A stretch of DNA of 64,000 nt from the NCBI RefSeq assembly GCF_009600315.1, contig NZ_WIWC01000016.1:1-64000 (forward strand), in the 5' to 3' direction. Made by a program: the position numbers and the translations under genes. The notes below the pieces were generated by a model, which was not told the DNA's origin, ran no database searches, and saw only the letters and a list, made by a program, of their open reading frames with translations. The DNA comes from Pseudomonas helleri. Lineage in GTDB: Bacteria; Pseudomonadota; Gammaproteobacteria; Pseudomonadales; Pseudomonadaceae. Of this stretch, positions 52,307 to 63,514 are shown one piece after another. How positions within the stretch are numbered: the first letter of the stretch is position 1; the number at the start of each line of letters is the position of its first letter.

Positions 52307-53242
52307 TCAAGCCCAGTGCGCCGGGTCATCGACGATGGCCTGGTGCTGCTCTAGTACCTTGGGTATTTCCTGCTTCAAGAACTCGACCCACGTGCGGACT
52401 TTGGCATCCAGAAAGCGACGAGAAGGGTAGAGCGCGAAGATGCTTTTTTCGTGCAATCGGTAGTGTGGCAGCACACGCACCAATGACCCTCGCTGATAGG
52501 AATCCACAGCCACATAATCGGGCAATAGACAGACTCCCAGACCGGCTTGAGCCGCCTGAGCCATGGCTTCGGCAACGTTAACCTGAAACACATTCCCCGG
52601 GCGAATTGACTGCTCGCCGTGTTCATCGCGAAAGGTCCAGCTGTCGGTGAACAGAGGGTCAACCAGGTGCAGGCAACGATGCTGATTCAGGTCTGCGGGC
52701 GTTTGCGGCACTCCGTGACTCTGCAGATAAGAAGGGGCTGCGCTGATCACGCTGAAGATGCTGCCCAGCGGCTGGCCAATCATCTCTGAGTCGGGCAGTT
52801 CCCCCGACAATGTAATCACTACATCGTGACCTTCCTCCAGCAAGTCCGGTTGGCGTTGAGACAGCGTCAAGTCAATGTTGACCTGCGGATACAGCTTCAC
52901 ATAGCGGGCCACCAGGGGTGCGAGCAGTTGAATTCCCAAGCCTGTGGTGGACTGCACTCGCAAGTGCCCGCGCGGTATCAAGTGGGCGCCTGCGGCTTCG
53001 GCATTGGCATCCTCGATTTCGCCGAGAATCAAGCGGCATCTTTCCAGATAGCGTGTGCCCACCTCGGTCAGTGCCAGGCGTCGAGTGCTGCGTTGCAGCA
53101 AGCGTGCCTGCAGCGAGGACTCCAGCTCCGAGAGCAAGCGTGATGTCTGCGCTGTTGAATAGCCAAGCGCCTGTGCCGCAGCCGTAAAGCTGCCGGTCTC
53201 GACTACGCGTACGAACACGCGCATCGCCTGGTGAATGTCCAT
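52307..53242 (-). CDS. LysR-family transcriptional regulator
   Basis: A 311-residue regulator from ATG 53242 (MDIHQAMRVFVRVVETGSF). The helix-turn-helix is FTAAAQALGYSTAQTSRLLSEL; LQRSTRRLALTEVGTRYLERC is the linker helix, and the co-inducer domain covers about 90-300. This CrgA-like subgroup often controls adjacent oxidoreductases, but no clear target is divergent here: upstream lies an AT-rich gap before wzz. It could also act on hemB or distant genes. Confidence 0.92.
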   Translation of the reverse strand: MDIHQAMRVFVRVVETGSFTAAAQALGYSTAQTSRLLSELESSLQARLLQRSTRRLALTEVGTRYLERCRLILGEIEDANAEAAGAHLIPRGHLRVQSTTGLGIQLLAPLVARYVKLYPQVNIDLTLSQRQPDLLEEGHDVVITLSGELPDSEMIGQPLGSIFSVISAAPSYLQSHGVPQTPADLNQHRCLHLVDPLFTDSWTFRDEHGEQSIRPGNVFQVNVAEAMAQAAQAGLGVCLLPDYVAVDSYQRGSLVRVLPHYRLHEKSIFALYPSRRFLDAKVRTWVEFLKQEIPKVLEQHQAIVDDPAHWA

Positions 53243-53701
53243 GCTAATGATGACTCCGCGAGAAGCTTTATTTTTTGTGGCGGCGATCATTACACAGACT
53301 GTAGAAGGATGCCCCTTTCCCGAGTGTATTCTTGCGCCGGTTCAGCGCGAAGCAGCGTACGGATGCACTGGAAACAACTCACTAATGCTCAATGGGTAAC
53401 AACTCGAATGGGTGTTTTTCAACCCATGAAAAACGTTAGCAACCCCACAGCGGATGTGTAAAAAATATCCTAAATTAATGTAGGAAATATCATTGAAAAA
53501 TGTGAGATTAAGACTTTAATAAAATAAGGGGTGATATCACTGTGATATTGCTTTGTTGTGCTGCCAAGTGATTGATTGTTAACTCAGGGACTTTTTTAGC
53601 GCTTTCCCTGTCTGACATGTACTTGAATTTGCTTGCCCTTTTCTTTTTAGAACAGCCAAGCTCTGAACGTGCCAAAACGGTTCACATACAGGGAGCTATT
53701 T
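53243..53701. promoter_or_regulatory. AT-rich divergent region between LysR gene and wzz
   Basis: About 460 bp without a convincing gene, turning very AT-rich from about 53450. It holds small palindromes: ATGGGT/ACCCAT around 53409-53428 and GTGATATCAC at 53531-53540, followed by TGTGATAT. These may be regulator sites for wzz. No JUMPstart-like block was seen. Confidence 0.45.
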
Positions 53702-54967
53702 TTGAAGACTACTGAACATCCGCGTGCTCACGCAGAAATTGATGTGCTGGACCTGTTTCACTCGTTTTGGCAACAGAAGGTATTGATAGCCGCTACTACT
53801 GCCGCCGTGGCAGCGATTGCTGTGGGTTATGTCCTTGTCGCACAACCCGTTTATCAGGCCAGTACTCTACTGCGCCCTGCAGCCATCAATGAGCTTGATG
53901 CCCTGAACCGCTCTGAGGTCTACACCCTTCCTCCGGCAGAGGCCCTGCTCAAAGTCGGTGCATCCCTGGACTCTTACGAGACGCGGCTTAATTACTTTCG
54001 CGCACACCCGGACTTATTTGAGCCGCTTGAAAAAAAGGGCCTGTCGCCTGAGCAAAGCTTTGAGTTGTTTAATCGGGATGCCATCAACTTGATTCGCCCT
54101 GATCCCAAGTCGGGGGACGTGAGTTCTTTTTTAAAGTTACAGCTGACTTATCCTGATTCTGTTAATGGTCCGCAGATTCTAAACGGTTTTGTTGAATACG
54201 CGATTAATGACCAGCGTGCGCAAATCAGTGCGGATCTAAAAGTAATTATTAATAACCGGCTGCGTGAGCTGGAAGAAAAAATCAACGCTGCCCGTTCCGC
54301 CTACCGTTCAGACAAGGATGCCGAAATTGCCGGCCTGGTAGAGGCTGACACCCTGGAAACGGCAAAGCTCAAAGATGAGTTAAAGGCCCTGCGACTGCAG
54401 TTAAAGACTGAACGGGAGGATCGTATCGCGCAGTTGCAAGAGGCGATTGCGATTGCCACTTCGTTGGGTATCTCCCAGCCGACAACCCCAGCCGCGATGG
54501 CCGCGGCTTCGCAAGGTTCTACTGCGCGAGGTATGCGTACCGAGATCACCTCACAAACCTTGCCCCTGTACTTTATGGGTAGCAAAGCCCTGGAGGCCGA
54601 ACGTGCCGCTTTGCTCAAGCGGACATCTGACGACTTTACCAACAAAAAAGTGTCGGATATCGCCAAAAAATTGCAGCTGCTGGAGGTTAACCGTCAGGTC
54701 GAAATGCTCGGCAAGCGCATGAATGAAGATCTGTTTCTTAAAAATATCGAGCCGCTGCGCGCCGAGGTGGCCCGACTGGGCGGCCTGAATACGGACATGA
54801 GCCGATTGGGGCTGGCCAGCATTGATCGCAAGGCGCAAACCCCGCTTGATCCAATGAAGCCGAAAAAAGGACTGATTATAGGAATGGCCGTTGTGCTCGG
54901 CCTGCTGTTGGGAATGGGAATTGCAACCGTGCGCTATTTCGTCCGGCTGCGCCGCGAGACCTTGTGA
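53702..54967 (+). CDS. wzz: Wzz-like O-antigen chain-length determinant
   Basis: A 421-residue polysaccharide co-polymerase. An N-terminal helix (VLIAATTAAVAAIAVGYVLVA) and a C-terminal helix (GLIIGMAVVLGLLLGMGIATV, preceded by PLDPMKPKK) flank a long periplasmic coiled-coil domain, the Wzz layout. The conserved proline-rich region before TM2 is present. I choose TTG 53702 (MKTTEHPRAHAEIDVLDLF), with GGGAG at 53691-53695; a GTG at 53669 would add 11 residues and lacks a signal. It stands alone, away from any O-antigen gene cluster. Confidence 0.88.
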   Translation: MKTTEHPRAHAEIDVLDLFHSFWQQKVLIAATTAAVAAIAVGYVLVAQPVYQASTLLRPAAINELDALNRSEVYTLPPAEALLKVGASLDSYETRLNYFRAHPDLFEPLEKKGLSPEQSFELFNRDAINLIRPDPKSGDVSSFLKLQLTYPDSVNGPQILNGFVEYAINDQRAQISADLKVIINNRLRELEEKINAARSAYRSDKDAEIAGLVEADTLETAKLKDELKALRLQLKTEREDRIAQLQEAIAIATSLGISQPTTPAAMAAASQGSTARGMRTEITSQTLPLYFMGSKALEAERAALLKRTSDDFTNKKVSDIAKKLQLLEVNRQVEMLGKRMNEDLFLKNIEPLRAEVARLGGLNTDMSRLGLASIDRKAQTPLDPMKPKKGLIIGMAVVLGLLLGMGIATVRYFVRLRRETL

Positions 54968-54976
54968 ATCTTCGAC

Positions 54977-56065
54977 TCAGACCAACACTGCCGCCGATTT
55001 GACCTGCGCCCAGAGCCTTTGACCTGGCTGCAGGCCGAGTTGGTCACGCGAGTAGCGAGTGATACGAGCCAGTAGCGCACTGCCATCTACGTCCAGACGA
55101 ACCAGTACGTGGGCTTGATTATCCGTCGCCGTTTCGCTGATCACGGTCGCCTGCAAGCTGTTGAGAATGCTGCTGTGCTCGATGCGGTCAAGGCTCAAAC
55201 TAATATCGCGGGCTTGTATTTTGATGCGCATTGGCCGGCCGATGGCCAACGCCTGGTGCGCGACTTTCAACTGCTGGGCGCTGTGTGGCAGTTGCAGGGT
55301 CAGTAGGTGATAGTGCGCATCAAAGGCCGCTACGGTGCCTTGAAGGACGACGCCGGCGTCATCATCGAACGCGAGAGGCAAGTCCAGTCGGGCCAATGTT
55401 TCGCCGATAGGGCCACTGGCCAGCGCCTTGCCATGACTGAGCACCACAATATGATCTGCCAAGCGAGCGACTTCATCCTGGGAATGACTGACGTAGAGCA
55501 CAGGAATATCCAGCTCGGCGTGCAGGCGTTCGAGATACGGGATAATTTCGCGTTTGCGTTGGCTGTCCAGTGCTGCCAGCGGCTCATCCATCAACAGCAG
55601 TTTGGGGTTAGTCAGCAGGGCTCGGGCGATTCCGACCCGCTGGCGTTCACCGCCAGATAAGTGCGCCGGATCGCGTTGCATCAGATGAGTGATGCCGAGC
55701 AACTCGAACGCACGATCCAGGTCAACCTTACGTTCATGCCGTGGTATCCGCCCCAGACCGAACTCCAGATTGCCACGCACGGACAGATGAGCGAACAGAC
55801 TGGCCTCTTGAAAGATGTATCCCAGTGCACGCTTGTGTACGGGGACAAACGTGCGCTGTTGGGTGTCTTGCCAGATTTCACCATTGATCTGTACAAACGC
55901 CTGAGTGGCGCGCTCAAGCCCGGCGATGCAGCGTAAGCACGTGGTCTTGCCGGAGCCGGAGTGACCATAAAGCGCTGTGACGCCCCGACCCGGTAGTTGC
56001 ACGTCCAGATCCAGCGAAAAGCCGGGGTAACTCATTTGCAGCCGAACATCTATCTGCGACGCCAC
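54977..56065 (-). CDS. modC: ModC molybdate ABC transporter ATPase
   Basis: A 362-residue ATPase that powers molybdate import. Walker A is [11 protein letters not shown], the signature is [12 protein letters not shown], and Walker B is [12 protein letters not shown]. The C-terminal MOP/TOBE domain (about 290-360) binds molybdate. It follows modB by 2 bp; the mod operon is convergent with wzz, stop to stop about 10 bp apart. Confidence 0.95.
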   Translation of the reverse strand: MASQIDVRLQMSYPGFSLDLDVQLPGRGVTALYGHSGSGKTTCLRCIAGLERATQAFVQINGEIWQDTQQRTFVPVHKRALGYIFQEASLFAHLSVRGNLEFGLGRIPRHERKVDLDRAFELLGITHLMQRDPAHLSGGERQRVGIARALLTNPKLLLMDEPLAALDSQRKREIIPYLERLHAELDIPVLYVSHSQDEVARLADHIVVLSHGKALASGPIGETLARLDLPLAFDDDAGVVLQGTVAAFDAHYHLLTLQLPHSAQQLKVAHQALAIGRPMRIKIQARDISLSLDRIEHSSILNSLQATVISETATDNQAHVLVRLDVDGSALLARITRYSRDQLGLQPGQRLWAQVKSAAVLV

Positions 56066-56067
56066 AT

Positions 56068-56748
56068 TCAGCTCCAGGTGCTTTGCGATTTGCGACTTGA
56101 ATAGAGCGCCAACAGCACCAGAAATGAGAACACCAGCATGGCACCGGCCAGCCAGTGCGCTTGCGCGTATTCAAGCGCTTCAACGTGATCGTAAATCTGC
56201 ACAGAGACCACCCGTGTTTTCTCGGGAATATTGCCGCCGATCATCAGCACGACACCAAATTCACCCACCGTATGGGCAAAGCCCAGAATAGCGGCCGTGA
56301 TAAAGCCCGGACGTGCCAGTGGCAGGACAACGTTAAAAAAGCAGTCCCAAGGGTTGGCCCGCAAGGTTGCCGCGACTTCAAGCGGCCTTGGCCCGATGGC
56401 CGTAAATGCGTTTTGCAAAGGTTGCACGACAAAAGGCATGGAGTAGATAACCGAGCCAATGACCAGCCCGCTGAAGCTGAAGGTCAATGTTCCCAACCCC
56501 AGCATCTGCGTCAGTTGCCCGACATAGCCGTGCGGGCCCATTGCCAGCAATAGGTAGAAGCCGATGACGGTCGGCGGTAATACCAGTGGCAAGGCGACGA
56601 TGGCGCCGATCGGGCCACGCAAGCGTGACCGGGTGTGTGCCAGCCAGAGGGCGATCGGCGTGCCGACCAGCAACAAAATGACGGTGGTCAAAGAGGCCAG
56701 TTTGAAGGTCAGCCAGATCGCCGAAAAGTCGGCACTCGAGAGCGGCAT
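56068..56748 (-). CDS. modB: ModB molybdate ABC transporter permease
   Basis: A 226-residue inner-membrane protein with about five helices. The ATPase-contact (EAA) loop is [25 protein letters not shown]. The first helix is [21 protein letters not shown], and the later block [20 protein letters not shown] is typical of ModB. It begins exactly where modA ends (56748/56749) and is followed by modC after 2 bp. Confidence 0.95.
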   Translation of the reverse strand: MPLSSADFSAIWLTFKLASLTTVILLLVGTPIALWLAHTRSRLRGPIGAIVALPLVLPPTVIGFYLLLAMGPHGYVGQLTQMLGLGTLTFSFSGLVIGSVIYSMPFVVQPLQNAFTAIGPRPLEVAATLRANPWDCFFNVVLPLARPGFITAAILGFAHTVGEFGVVLMIGGNIPEKTRVVSVQIYDHVEALEYAQAHWLAGAMLVFSFLVLLALYSSRKSQSTWS

Positions 56749-58295
<1,547 letters not shown>

Positions 58296-58297
58296 GC

Positions 58298-58474
58298 TTA
58301 GAGCGGCGTGCTGACTTTTACATTTTCGATCAGATCACCCTGATCATGCATGCGCTCAAGGGCTGCACGCGCTTCTTCATCAGATTTATGGCTCAGATTC
58401 ACAAACTCGAAACGACGTTCGCCGTTGAGTGTGTATTTGATGACGTATTTTTTAGTCTCGGAAGGTGTGTTCAC
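58298..58474 (-). CDS. small hypothetical protein upstream of alkB, 58 residues
   Basis: GTG at 58474, with AGGAT 7 bases upstream, opens 58 codons to TAA 58298-58300. The product is soluble and alpha/beta-like: TKKYVIKYTLNGERRFEFVN, then SHKSDEEARAALERMHDQGD and IENVKVSTPL. The pattern fits a small two-strand-helix-strand fold. The stop is 2 bp before the alkB ATG. I do not recognise a family, but the composition, ribosome-binding site and tight spacing support a real gene. Confidence 0.72.
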   Translation of the reverse strand: MNTPSETKKYVIKYTLNGERRFEFVNLSHKSDEEARAALERMHDQGDLIENVKVSTPL

Positions 58475-58510
58475 GCTATATCCTGTATTTAAAGGCTGTG
58501 GGCGTCAGGC

Positions 58511-58813
58511 TTAGCGGAGCTTTGAGCTGGATCGACGGACAATCTTGATGGTCGGCTGGAAGCTCGGCTTGCGGGTGACGCTGATCGCACGGCTGGTGAC
58601 GGTGTCGATGGTAATGTTCCAGAAGCCTGTGCTCGGCGCCGTGATACGGGCCGGGAAATCCTTGAACGCACCACCGTGATAGGAGTGACGACCGCCATTT
58701 TTGAAGCTGCGAAAATGTGCGTCGCTCATCAGGCGAATGTTGCAGGGCTGGGAGCATTCGATGACGACGATATCGTCTTCGTTCAAATGCTCGCGCTGGT
58801 GAATAAACTTCAT
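58511..58813 (-). CDS. DUF1883-family small protein
   Basis: A 100-residue protein. The family block is MKFIHQREHLNEDDIVVIEC at the start, then CNIRLMSDAHFRSFKNGGRHSYHGG and PSTGFWNITIDT. DUF1883 proteins are short, beta-rich and uncharacterised; some are found fused to TIR domains. The basic C-terminus is rich in Ser/Arg. Same strand as, and 36 bp upstream of, the small gene before alkB. Confidence 0.88.
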   Translation of the reverse strand: MKFIHQREHLNEDDIVVIECSQPCNIRLMSDAHFRSFKNGGRHSYHGGAFKDFPARITAPSTGFWNITIDTVTSRAISVTRKPSFQPTIKIVRRSSSKLR

Positions 58814-59020
58814 GGGTGCTCCAAAAGGCTGCTGTCGCTAAAAAATCAGCAAGATAACATGTGCTTTAGTACTAACAGGCGTCTAAAGGCGCTTATTATG
58901 CCGCGATGCGATATTTCTGACGTAAAATCCTGACAAATCGCCACAGCAAAATCTTTATTCCCTCAATCAGGGAGAAATTTCGGGAATTTACGGTCGTAAG
59001 ATCTTTAACGGAGAACATTT

Positions 59021-59371
59021 ATGAAGTGGGGCGTTTTGCTGGCGATGCTGGCTTTGGGTGGCTGTGCATCAGTTACGGATATTGAGCAGACGTTACCGAC
59101 CATGAGTGTGATTTCAGGCAAGAAGCCTGATGCGTACGCTCAGTGCCTGGTGCAGCAGTTGTCTCAGACACGTAAGGCACCGCAGATTGAACCGCATAAA
59201 GAAGGGTTACGTATCATCGTCCCGCAAAAGTTGACTTCCAACCCTACTGCCGTGATTGATATCGAAGAGCGTTCGGGTGGCAGCAGCATCAAGGTTTACG
59301 AAAGCATGTCGAATGTGCCCGTTAGACCAGGCGACATTCGCAAAGCCGCAACCCATTGTATTTCTGGTTAA
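59021..59371 (+). CDS. small lipoprotein, 116 residues
   Basis: An N-terminal lipobox ALGGC (Cys15) follows a short hydrophobic signal (WGVLLAMLALGG). The mature part has two Cys (QCLVQQLSQ and ATHCISG) that may pair, and a beta-rich middle (GLRIIVPQKLT). ATG follows GGAG at 59011-59014. The protein resembles uncharacterised Pseudomonas lipoproteins; role unknown. It is convergent with another small lipoprotein gene. Confidence 0.82.
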   Translation: MKWGVLLAMLALGGCASVTDIEQTLPTMSVISGKKPDAYAQCLVQQLSQTRKAPQIEPHKEGLRIIVPQKLTSNPTAVIDIEERSGGSSIKVYESMSNVPVRPGDIRKAATHCISG

Positions 59372-59385
59372 CAAGACTTCCATCA

Positions 59386-59433
59386 AGCCCTGTCAGGGCT
59401 CTCGGCCTGACGACTGCCTCATGCAGCGTCAGG
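59386..59433. terminator. tandem stem-loops between convergent lipoprotein genes
   Basis: AGCCCT/AGGGCT (59386-59400) and CCTGACG/CGTCAGG (59406-59433) are two perfect stems in the gap between the 59021-59371 and 59457-59738 genes. Neither has a T-run; they could stop transcription from both sides. Confidence 0.55.
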
Positions 59434-59456
59434 TAGCCCTGATGCCCCTCACGCGG

Positions 59457-59738
59457 TTACTTGCACACGACCACGATATTTCGGCTGTTGAAATTGCCTA
59501 CATCCACGCCAAGGGTCTTTTCGCTGTCCTTGACGGCAGGTGAACCGTCCGTCCCGACAATTGAATAACCGGTGCCTGCGCAAGACGCGTCAGCTTTTTC
59601 GTAGCACTTGGCCCACGACATGGCTTCGCCAGAACAGTCTATGCTCAACCCTTGTTTGCCGTCGGCCAAGTAGGTGTTGGATGCAGTGGCACAGCCGCCA
59701 AGCGCCAGAAGTGCGAGTAGTGTCAGGGCTTTATTCAT
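59457..59738 (-). CDS. small lipoprotein, 93 residues
   Basis: Lipobox ALGGC (Cys16) after MNKALTLLALLA. The mature region has GLSIDCSGEAMSWAKCYEKADASC, with several Cys that may form disulfides, then GYSIVGTDGS and a C-terminal RNIVVVCK. I recall similar short, Cys-rich lipoproteins of unknown function in Pseudomonas. It lies 26 bp upstream of a 63-residue hypothetical gene end, same strand. Confidence 0.82.
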   Translation of the reverse strand: MNKALTLLALLALGGCATASNTYLADGKQGLSIDCSGEAMSWAKCYEKADASCAGTGYSIVGTDGSPAVKDSEKTLGVDVGNFNSRNIVVVCK

Positions 59739-59764
59739 TGAGGGTCATCATCGAAAGTGGGAGG

Positions 59765-59956
59765 TCAGGATTTACTTTTGCCCTTGCGGGCGGGTGCTGC
59801 GGGCTGATCCTGAAACACAGAAGCCACCTCGATGGCTGACTGTTCCGAGGTAAAAGGGCCCGCCACGTTTTCATCTGAAGCATCGGCAATCCACCATTGG
59901 TCTGTGCCGACTTGTTTGATCAGGTAGCCATTGATGATGTTTGTTGGAACTGACAT
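59765..59956 (-). CDS. small hypothetical protein, 63 residues
   Basis: ATG 59956 (MSVPTNIINGYLIKQVG) is preferred to a longer start. The protein is soluble: DQWWIADASDENVAGPFTS then EQSAIEVASVFQD, ending in a basic tail (PARKGKSKS). The mix of a short beta pattern and Trp pair suggests a small domain; I do not recognise a family. Same strand and just upstream of the lipoprotein gene. Confidence 0.7.
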   Translation of the reverse strand: MSVPTNIINGYLIKQVGTDQWWIADASDENVAGPFTSEQSAIEVASVFQDQPAAPARKGKSKS

Positions 59957-60237
59957 GGAGCGTAGGCCTTGTTGGCAGGGAAATTGGCGCAATAATAGCG
60001 CCTATTACCCATCGCCGGCGGCTTATATGGCACGTTGCCCCTACCGATGAGCAGACCGGGAGGCGGCGTCATAGGTTCAATAAACCCGTGCTGAATATGA
60101 AAAAAACGTAATAAATGAACTAACTGGCACTAATTTTCTCTATGAGAGATCAGTTTGCTATCAGGGGCCATTGTAACGCTGCAGCCGCCTGATTAGACTG
60201 CGCCAAATTCGAACGTACAGCCCTTTAAAGGACTCAT

Positions 60238-61077
60238 ATGATCAAGAAATGCTTGTTCCCAGCAGCCGGTTACGGCACTCGCTTTTTGCCAGCGACCAAA
60301 GCCATGCCTAAAGAAATGCTGCCGGTGGTGAACAAGCCACTGATCCAGTACGGGGTTGAGGAAGCGCTGGATGCCGGCCTGAACGAAATCTCCATCGTGA
60401 CAGGGCGCGGCAAACGCGCACTTGAAGACCACTTTGACATCAGCTACGAGCTGGAAAACCAGATCAAGGGCACTGATAAAGAGAAGTACCTGGTCGGCAT
60501 CCGTCGTCTGCTGAGCGAGTGCTCGTTCTCGTACACCCGTCAAACTGAAATGAAAGGCTTGGGTCACGCTATTTTGACGGGCCGCCCGTTGATCGGCGAT
60601 GAACCCTTCGCCGTCGTACTGGCGGACGACCTGTGCGTTAACCTGGAAGGCGACGGCGTTCTGACGCAAATGGTCAAGTTGTACAACCAGTACCGCTGCA
60701 CCATCATCGCTATTCAAGAAGTTGACCCGGCAGAAACCAACAAGTACGGCGTTATCGCTGGTGACCTGATTGGCGATGACCTGTATCGCGTGCGCAACAT
60801 GGTCGAAAAACCGGCACCGGAAGACGCGCCATCGAATCTGGCCATCATCGGTCGCTACATTTTGACTCCGGATATCTTTGAGCTGATCAAGCAAACCGAG
60901 CCGGGCAAAGGCGGCGAAATCCAGATCACCGACGCCCTGATGAAGCAAGCGCAAAACGGTTGCGTTATTGCCTATAAATTCAAAGGCAAGCGTTTCGACT
61001 GCGGCGGTGCCGAAGGCTACATCGAAGCGACCAACTTCTGCTTCGAAAACTTCTACAAAACAGGCAAAGCTTACTAA
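60238..61077 (+). CDS. galU: UTP-glucose-1-phosphate uridylyltransferase
   Basis: A 279-residue enzyme making UDP-glucose. The nucleotide-binding motif is FPAAGYGTRFLPATKAMPKEMLP; FAVVLADDL, VEKPAPEDAPSNLAIIGRYIL and FDCGGAEGYIEAT are the other family blocks. Length matches GalU. It supplies UDP-glucose for LPS core, trehalose or exopolysaccharide. A Rho-independent terminator at 61108-61138 follows. In Pseudomonas it is often placed just before gor, as here. Confidence 0.96.
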   Translation: MIKKCLFPAAGYGTRFLPATKAMPKEMLPVVNKPLIQYGVEEALDAGLNEISIVTGRGKRALEDHFDISYELENQIKGTDKEKYLVGIRRLLSECSFSYTRQTEMKGLGHAILTGRPLIGDEPFAVVLADDLCVNLEGDGVLTQMVKLYNQYRCTIIAIQEVDPAETNKYGVIAGDLIGDDLYRVRNMVEKPAPEDAPSNLAIIGRYILTPDIFELIKQTEPGKGGEIQITDALMKQAQNGCVIAYKFKGKRFDCGGAEGYIEATNFCFENFYKTGKAY

Positions 61078-61107
61078 CACTGCCTGCGTTGAGTGTGTTT
61101 CAAGACC

Positions 61108-61138
61108 AAGCCACCTCCGGGTGGCTTTGTCGTTTTTT
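61108..61138 (+). terminator. Rho-independent terminator after galU
   Basis: AAGCCACC and GGTGGCTT form an 8-bp stem around TCCG, followed by TGTCGTTTTTT. It lies 30 bp past the galU stop. Confidence 0.9.
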
Positions 61139-61210
61139 AGCCTTCGGCTAGCCCGGCGCTGGTGAATCGCGTCGGAGCGATTATGCTGTTGGACTTCCTG
61201 GGAGAGCGAA

Positions 61211-62569
61211 ATGGCCTACGAATTTGATTTGTTTGTAATTGGTGCAGGTTCCGGTGGCGTGCGTGCTGCACGTTTTGCTGCGGGCTTCGGTGCAAAAGTC
61301 GCGGTAGCTGAAAGCCGCTACTTGGGCGGTACGTGCGTCAACGTGGGCTGCGTGCCTAAAAAGCTGTTGGTATACGGCGCTCACTTCGCTGAAGACTTCG
61401 AGCAGGCCTCGGGTTTTGGCTGGAGTCTGGGTGAGGCAAGCTTTGACTGGGCGACACTGATCGCCAACAAAGACCGTGAAATCCATCGCCTAAATGGCAT
61501 CTATCGCAACCTGCTGGTTAACAGCGGCGTCACCTTGATGGAAGGTCATGCCAAAATCACTGGCCCCCACGAAGTGGAAGTGAACGGCCAGCGTCACAGC
61601 GCCAAGCATATTTTGATTGCGACTGGTGGCTGGCCGCAGATTCCGCAAATCCCCGGGCATGAGCACGCGATCAGTTCCAACGAGGCGTTCTTCCTCAAAG
61701 AATTGCCCAAGCGGGTGTTGGTCGTCGGCGGGGGCTACATTGCCGTGGAGTTCGCCGGGATTTTCCACGGGCTGGGTGCCAAAACGTCCTTGCTGTACCG
61801 CGGCGAGATGTTCCTGCGCGGCTTCGACGGGGCAGTGCGCAAACATTTGCACGAAGAGCTGACCAAACGCGGCATGGATGTGCAGTTCAATGCCGATATT
61901 GCACGCATCGACAAGGAGCCAGATGGCAGTTTGAAAGCCACGCTCAAAGATGGCCGTGAATTGATCACCGATTGTGTGTTCTATGCCACCGGACGACGTC
62001 CGATGCTGGACAACCTTGGCCTGGAAAACACCGGCGTCACACTCGACAAACGCGGTTTTGTTGAAGTTGACGATCTGTATCAAAGCGCTGAGCCATCCAT
62101 TCTCGCGATCGGCGATGTGATTGGTCGCGTACAGCTGACGCCGGTTGCTCTGGCGGAAGGCATGGCCGTGGCACGGCGCTTGTTCAAGCCTGAGCAATAC
62201 CGTGCGGTGGACTACAACATGATCCCGACAGCGGTGTTCAGCCTGCCTAACATTGGCACGGTGGGGTTGAGTGAAGAGCAGGCCATCGAAGACGGGCACA
62301 AGGTGCAGATATTCGAAAGCAGCTTCCGTCCCATGAAACTGACGCTCACAGAGTGTCAGGAGCGCACCTTGATGAAGCTCGTGGTCGATGCCGACACCGA
62401 TAAAGTGTTGGGTTGCCACATGGTTGGGCCAGAAGCGGGAGAAATCGTGCAAGGTTTGGCGATTGCCTTGAAAGCAGGCGCCACCAAGCAACACTTCGAC
62501 GAAACCATCGGCGTTCATCCCACTGCGGCCGAAGAGTTCGTAACCATGCGCACGCCGGTCAATCGTTAA
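61211..62569 (+). CDS. gor: glutathione-disulfide reductase
   Basis: A 452-residue flavoenzyme that keeps glutathione reduced with NADPH. The FAD motif is [15 protein letters not shown]; the redox disulfide is Cys42/Cys47 in [13 protein letters not shown]; the NADPH motif is [13 protein letters not shown]; and the C-terminal active-site His-Glu pair is in [12 protein letters not shown]. Length is the family norm. ATG follows GGGAGAG. It stands after galU and before the sco copper genes. Confidence 0.97.
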   Translation: MAYEFDLFVIGAGSGGVRAARFAAGFGAKVAVAESRYLGGTCVNVGCVPKKLLVYGAHFAEDFEQASGFGWSLGEASFDWATLIANKDREIHRLNGIYRNLLVNSGVTLMEGHAKITGPHEVEVNGQRHSAKHILIATGGWPQIPQIPGHEHAISSNEAFFLKELPKRVLVVGGGYIAVEFAGIFHGLGAKTSLLYRGEMFLRGFDGAVRKHLHEELTKRGMDVQFNADIARIDKEPDGSLKATLKDGRELITDCVFYATGRRPMLDNLGLENTGVTLDKRGFVEVDDLYQSAEPSILAIGDVIGRVQLTPVALAEGMAVARRLFKPEQYRAVDYNMIPTAVFSLPNIGTVGLSEEQAIEDGHKVQIFESSFRPMKLTLTECQERTLMKLVVDADTDKVLGCHMVGPEAGEIVQGLAIALKAGATKQHFDETIGVHPTAAEEFVTMRTPVNR

Positions 62570-62880
62570 GCGACCCACGCAGCTTCAGGCTTGAGCAGCA
62601 CAGGTCTGAAGTTTCCTGCTTGATGCCTGCCTGAGACGATTTGTCGCAGGCGGGCCGTGTTGCCCGGTTTTACTGGCTGTAAGAAGCGCGGCGCACTAAA
62701 TCAGTGCGTGCCCGCCGTGCGGCAAGTCGTTGAGAGTGTTAAATTCGCCCCCCATGTAAAGGTCTACTCCACAGCAATCGTGCGCACAGACCCTTGGGTC
62801 GAGCCGCGTACACACCTGCCATCCAATGCGCAGGTTCAAGGCTTCTGAATGCAGTCGAAGTCGCTTAGAGGAACGATGAC
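62570..62880. other. gene-free stretch between gor and sco
   Basis: About 310 bp with no convincing coding frame. GCCTGC (62625-62630) and GCAGGC (62646-62651) could form a small hairpin after gor. The rest probably holds the promoter for the sco/PCu(A)C genes; no clear -35/-10 pair is assignable. Confidence 0.35.
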
Positions 62881-63486
62881 ATGAACGAATTACTGACTCG
62901 CCGCCACGTGCTTGCAGGCCTTGGTGTGCTCAGTCTGGGTGTACTGGCGGGCTGCGACATGGGCAGCGGTTTGTCTTACAAGTACGCCAAAGATCTAAGC
63001 AATGAGATTCTCGGGCGCAAATTCAAACTGCGCGACGTGGATGGCAACGAAGTGATGCTGGGCAGTTTTCGCGGAATGATGCCGATGATTTTCTTCGGTT
63101 TCACTCAGTGCCCTGCGGTCTGCCCGACAGCCCTGGCGCGTGCGGCACAAGCCAAGAAGTTGATGGGGCCGGACGGCGATCGTTTGCAGGTGGTGTTTAT
63201 CACCCTGGACCCAGAGCGGGACAAACCCGCCATGCTCGATGCTTACGTAAAAGCGTTCGACCCGACCTTTATCTCGCTGTCCGGCACGTTGGAAGAGACT
63301 GCCGCCACGGCGAAGGAATTCAAGGTGTTTTACGAGAAGATCCCTACCGGTTCGTCGTATACCCTGTCGCACACGGCCACCAGTTTTGTCTTTGATTCCC
63401 GTGGCGTATTGCGCATGGGCTTGTCGCCGTCGCTGTCCGCCAAGCAATGTGCCGAAGACCTGCTGACGGTGATGTCAGTCTGCTGA
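62881..63486 (+). CDS. SCO1/SenC-family copper metallochaperone
   Basis: A 201-residue exported lipoprotein-like protein (signal ending GVLAGC with Cys24) with a thioredoxin fold. The copper site is Cys77 and Cys81 in TQCPAVCPTA and His164 in LSHTATSF. Sco proteins deliver copper or maintain thiols for the CuA site of cytochrome oxidase. It is followed by a PCu(A)C gene after 28 bp, the usual partner. Confidence 0.94.
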   Translation: MNELLTRRHVLAGLGVLSLGVLAGCDMGSGLSYKYAKDLSNEILGRKFKLRDVDGNEVMLGSFRGMMPMIFFGFTQCPAVCPTALARAAQAKKLMGPDGDRLQVVFITLDPERDKPAMLDAYVKAFDPTFISLSGTLEETAATAKEFKVFYEKIPTGSSYTLSHTATSFVFDSRGVLRMGLSPSLSAKQCAEDLLTVMSVC

Positions 63487-63514
63487 TTTAACGTCCTTTG
63501 AATGAGCCAATACC

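Noticed and set aside
60193..61080. 295-codon open frame antisense to galU
   Set aside because: galU is a certain gene on the plus strand; the antisense frame follows from its codon bias and shows no domain.
61490..62578. 362-codon open frame antisense to gor
   Set aside because: The glutathione reductase motifs on the plus strand are complete; the antisense product has no recognisable fold.
62657..62848. 63-codon frame between gor and sco
   Set aside because: No ribosome-binding site, odd composition and no family resemblance.
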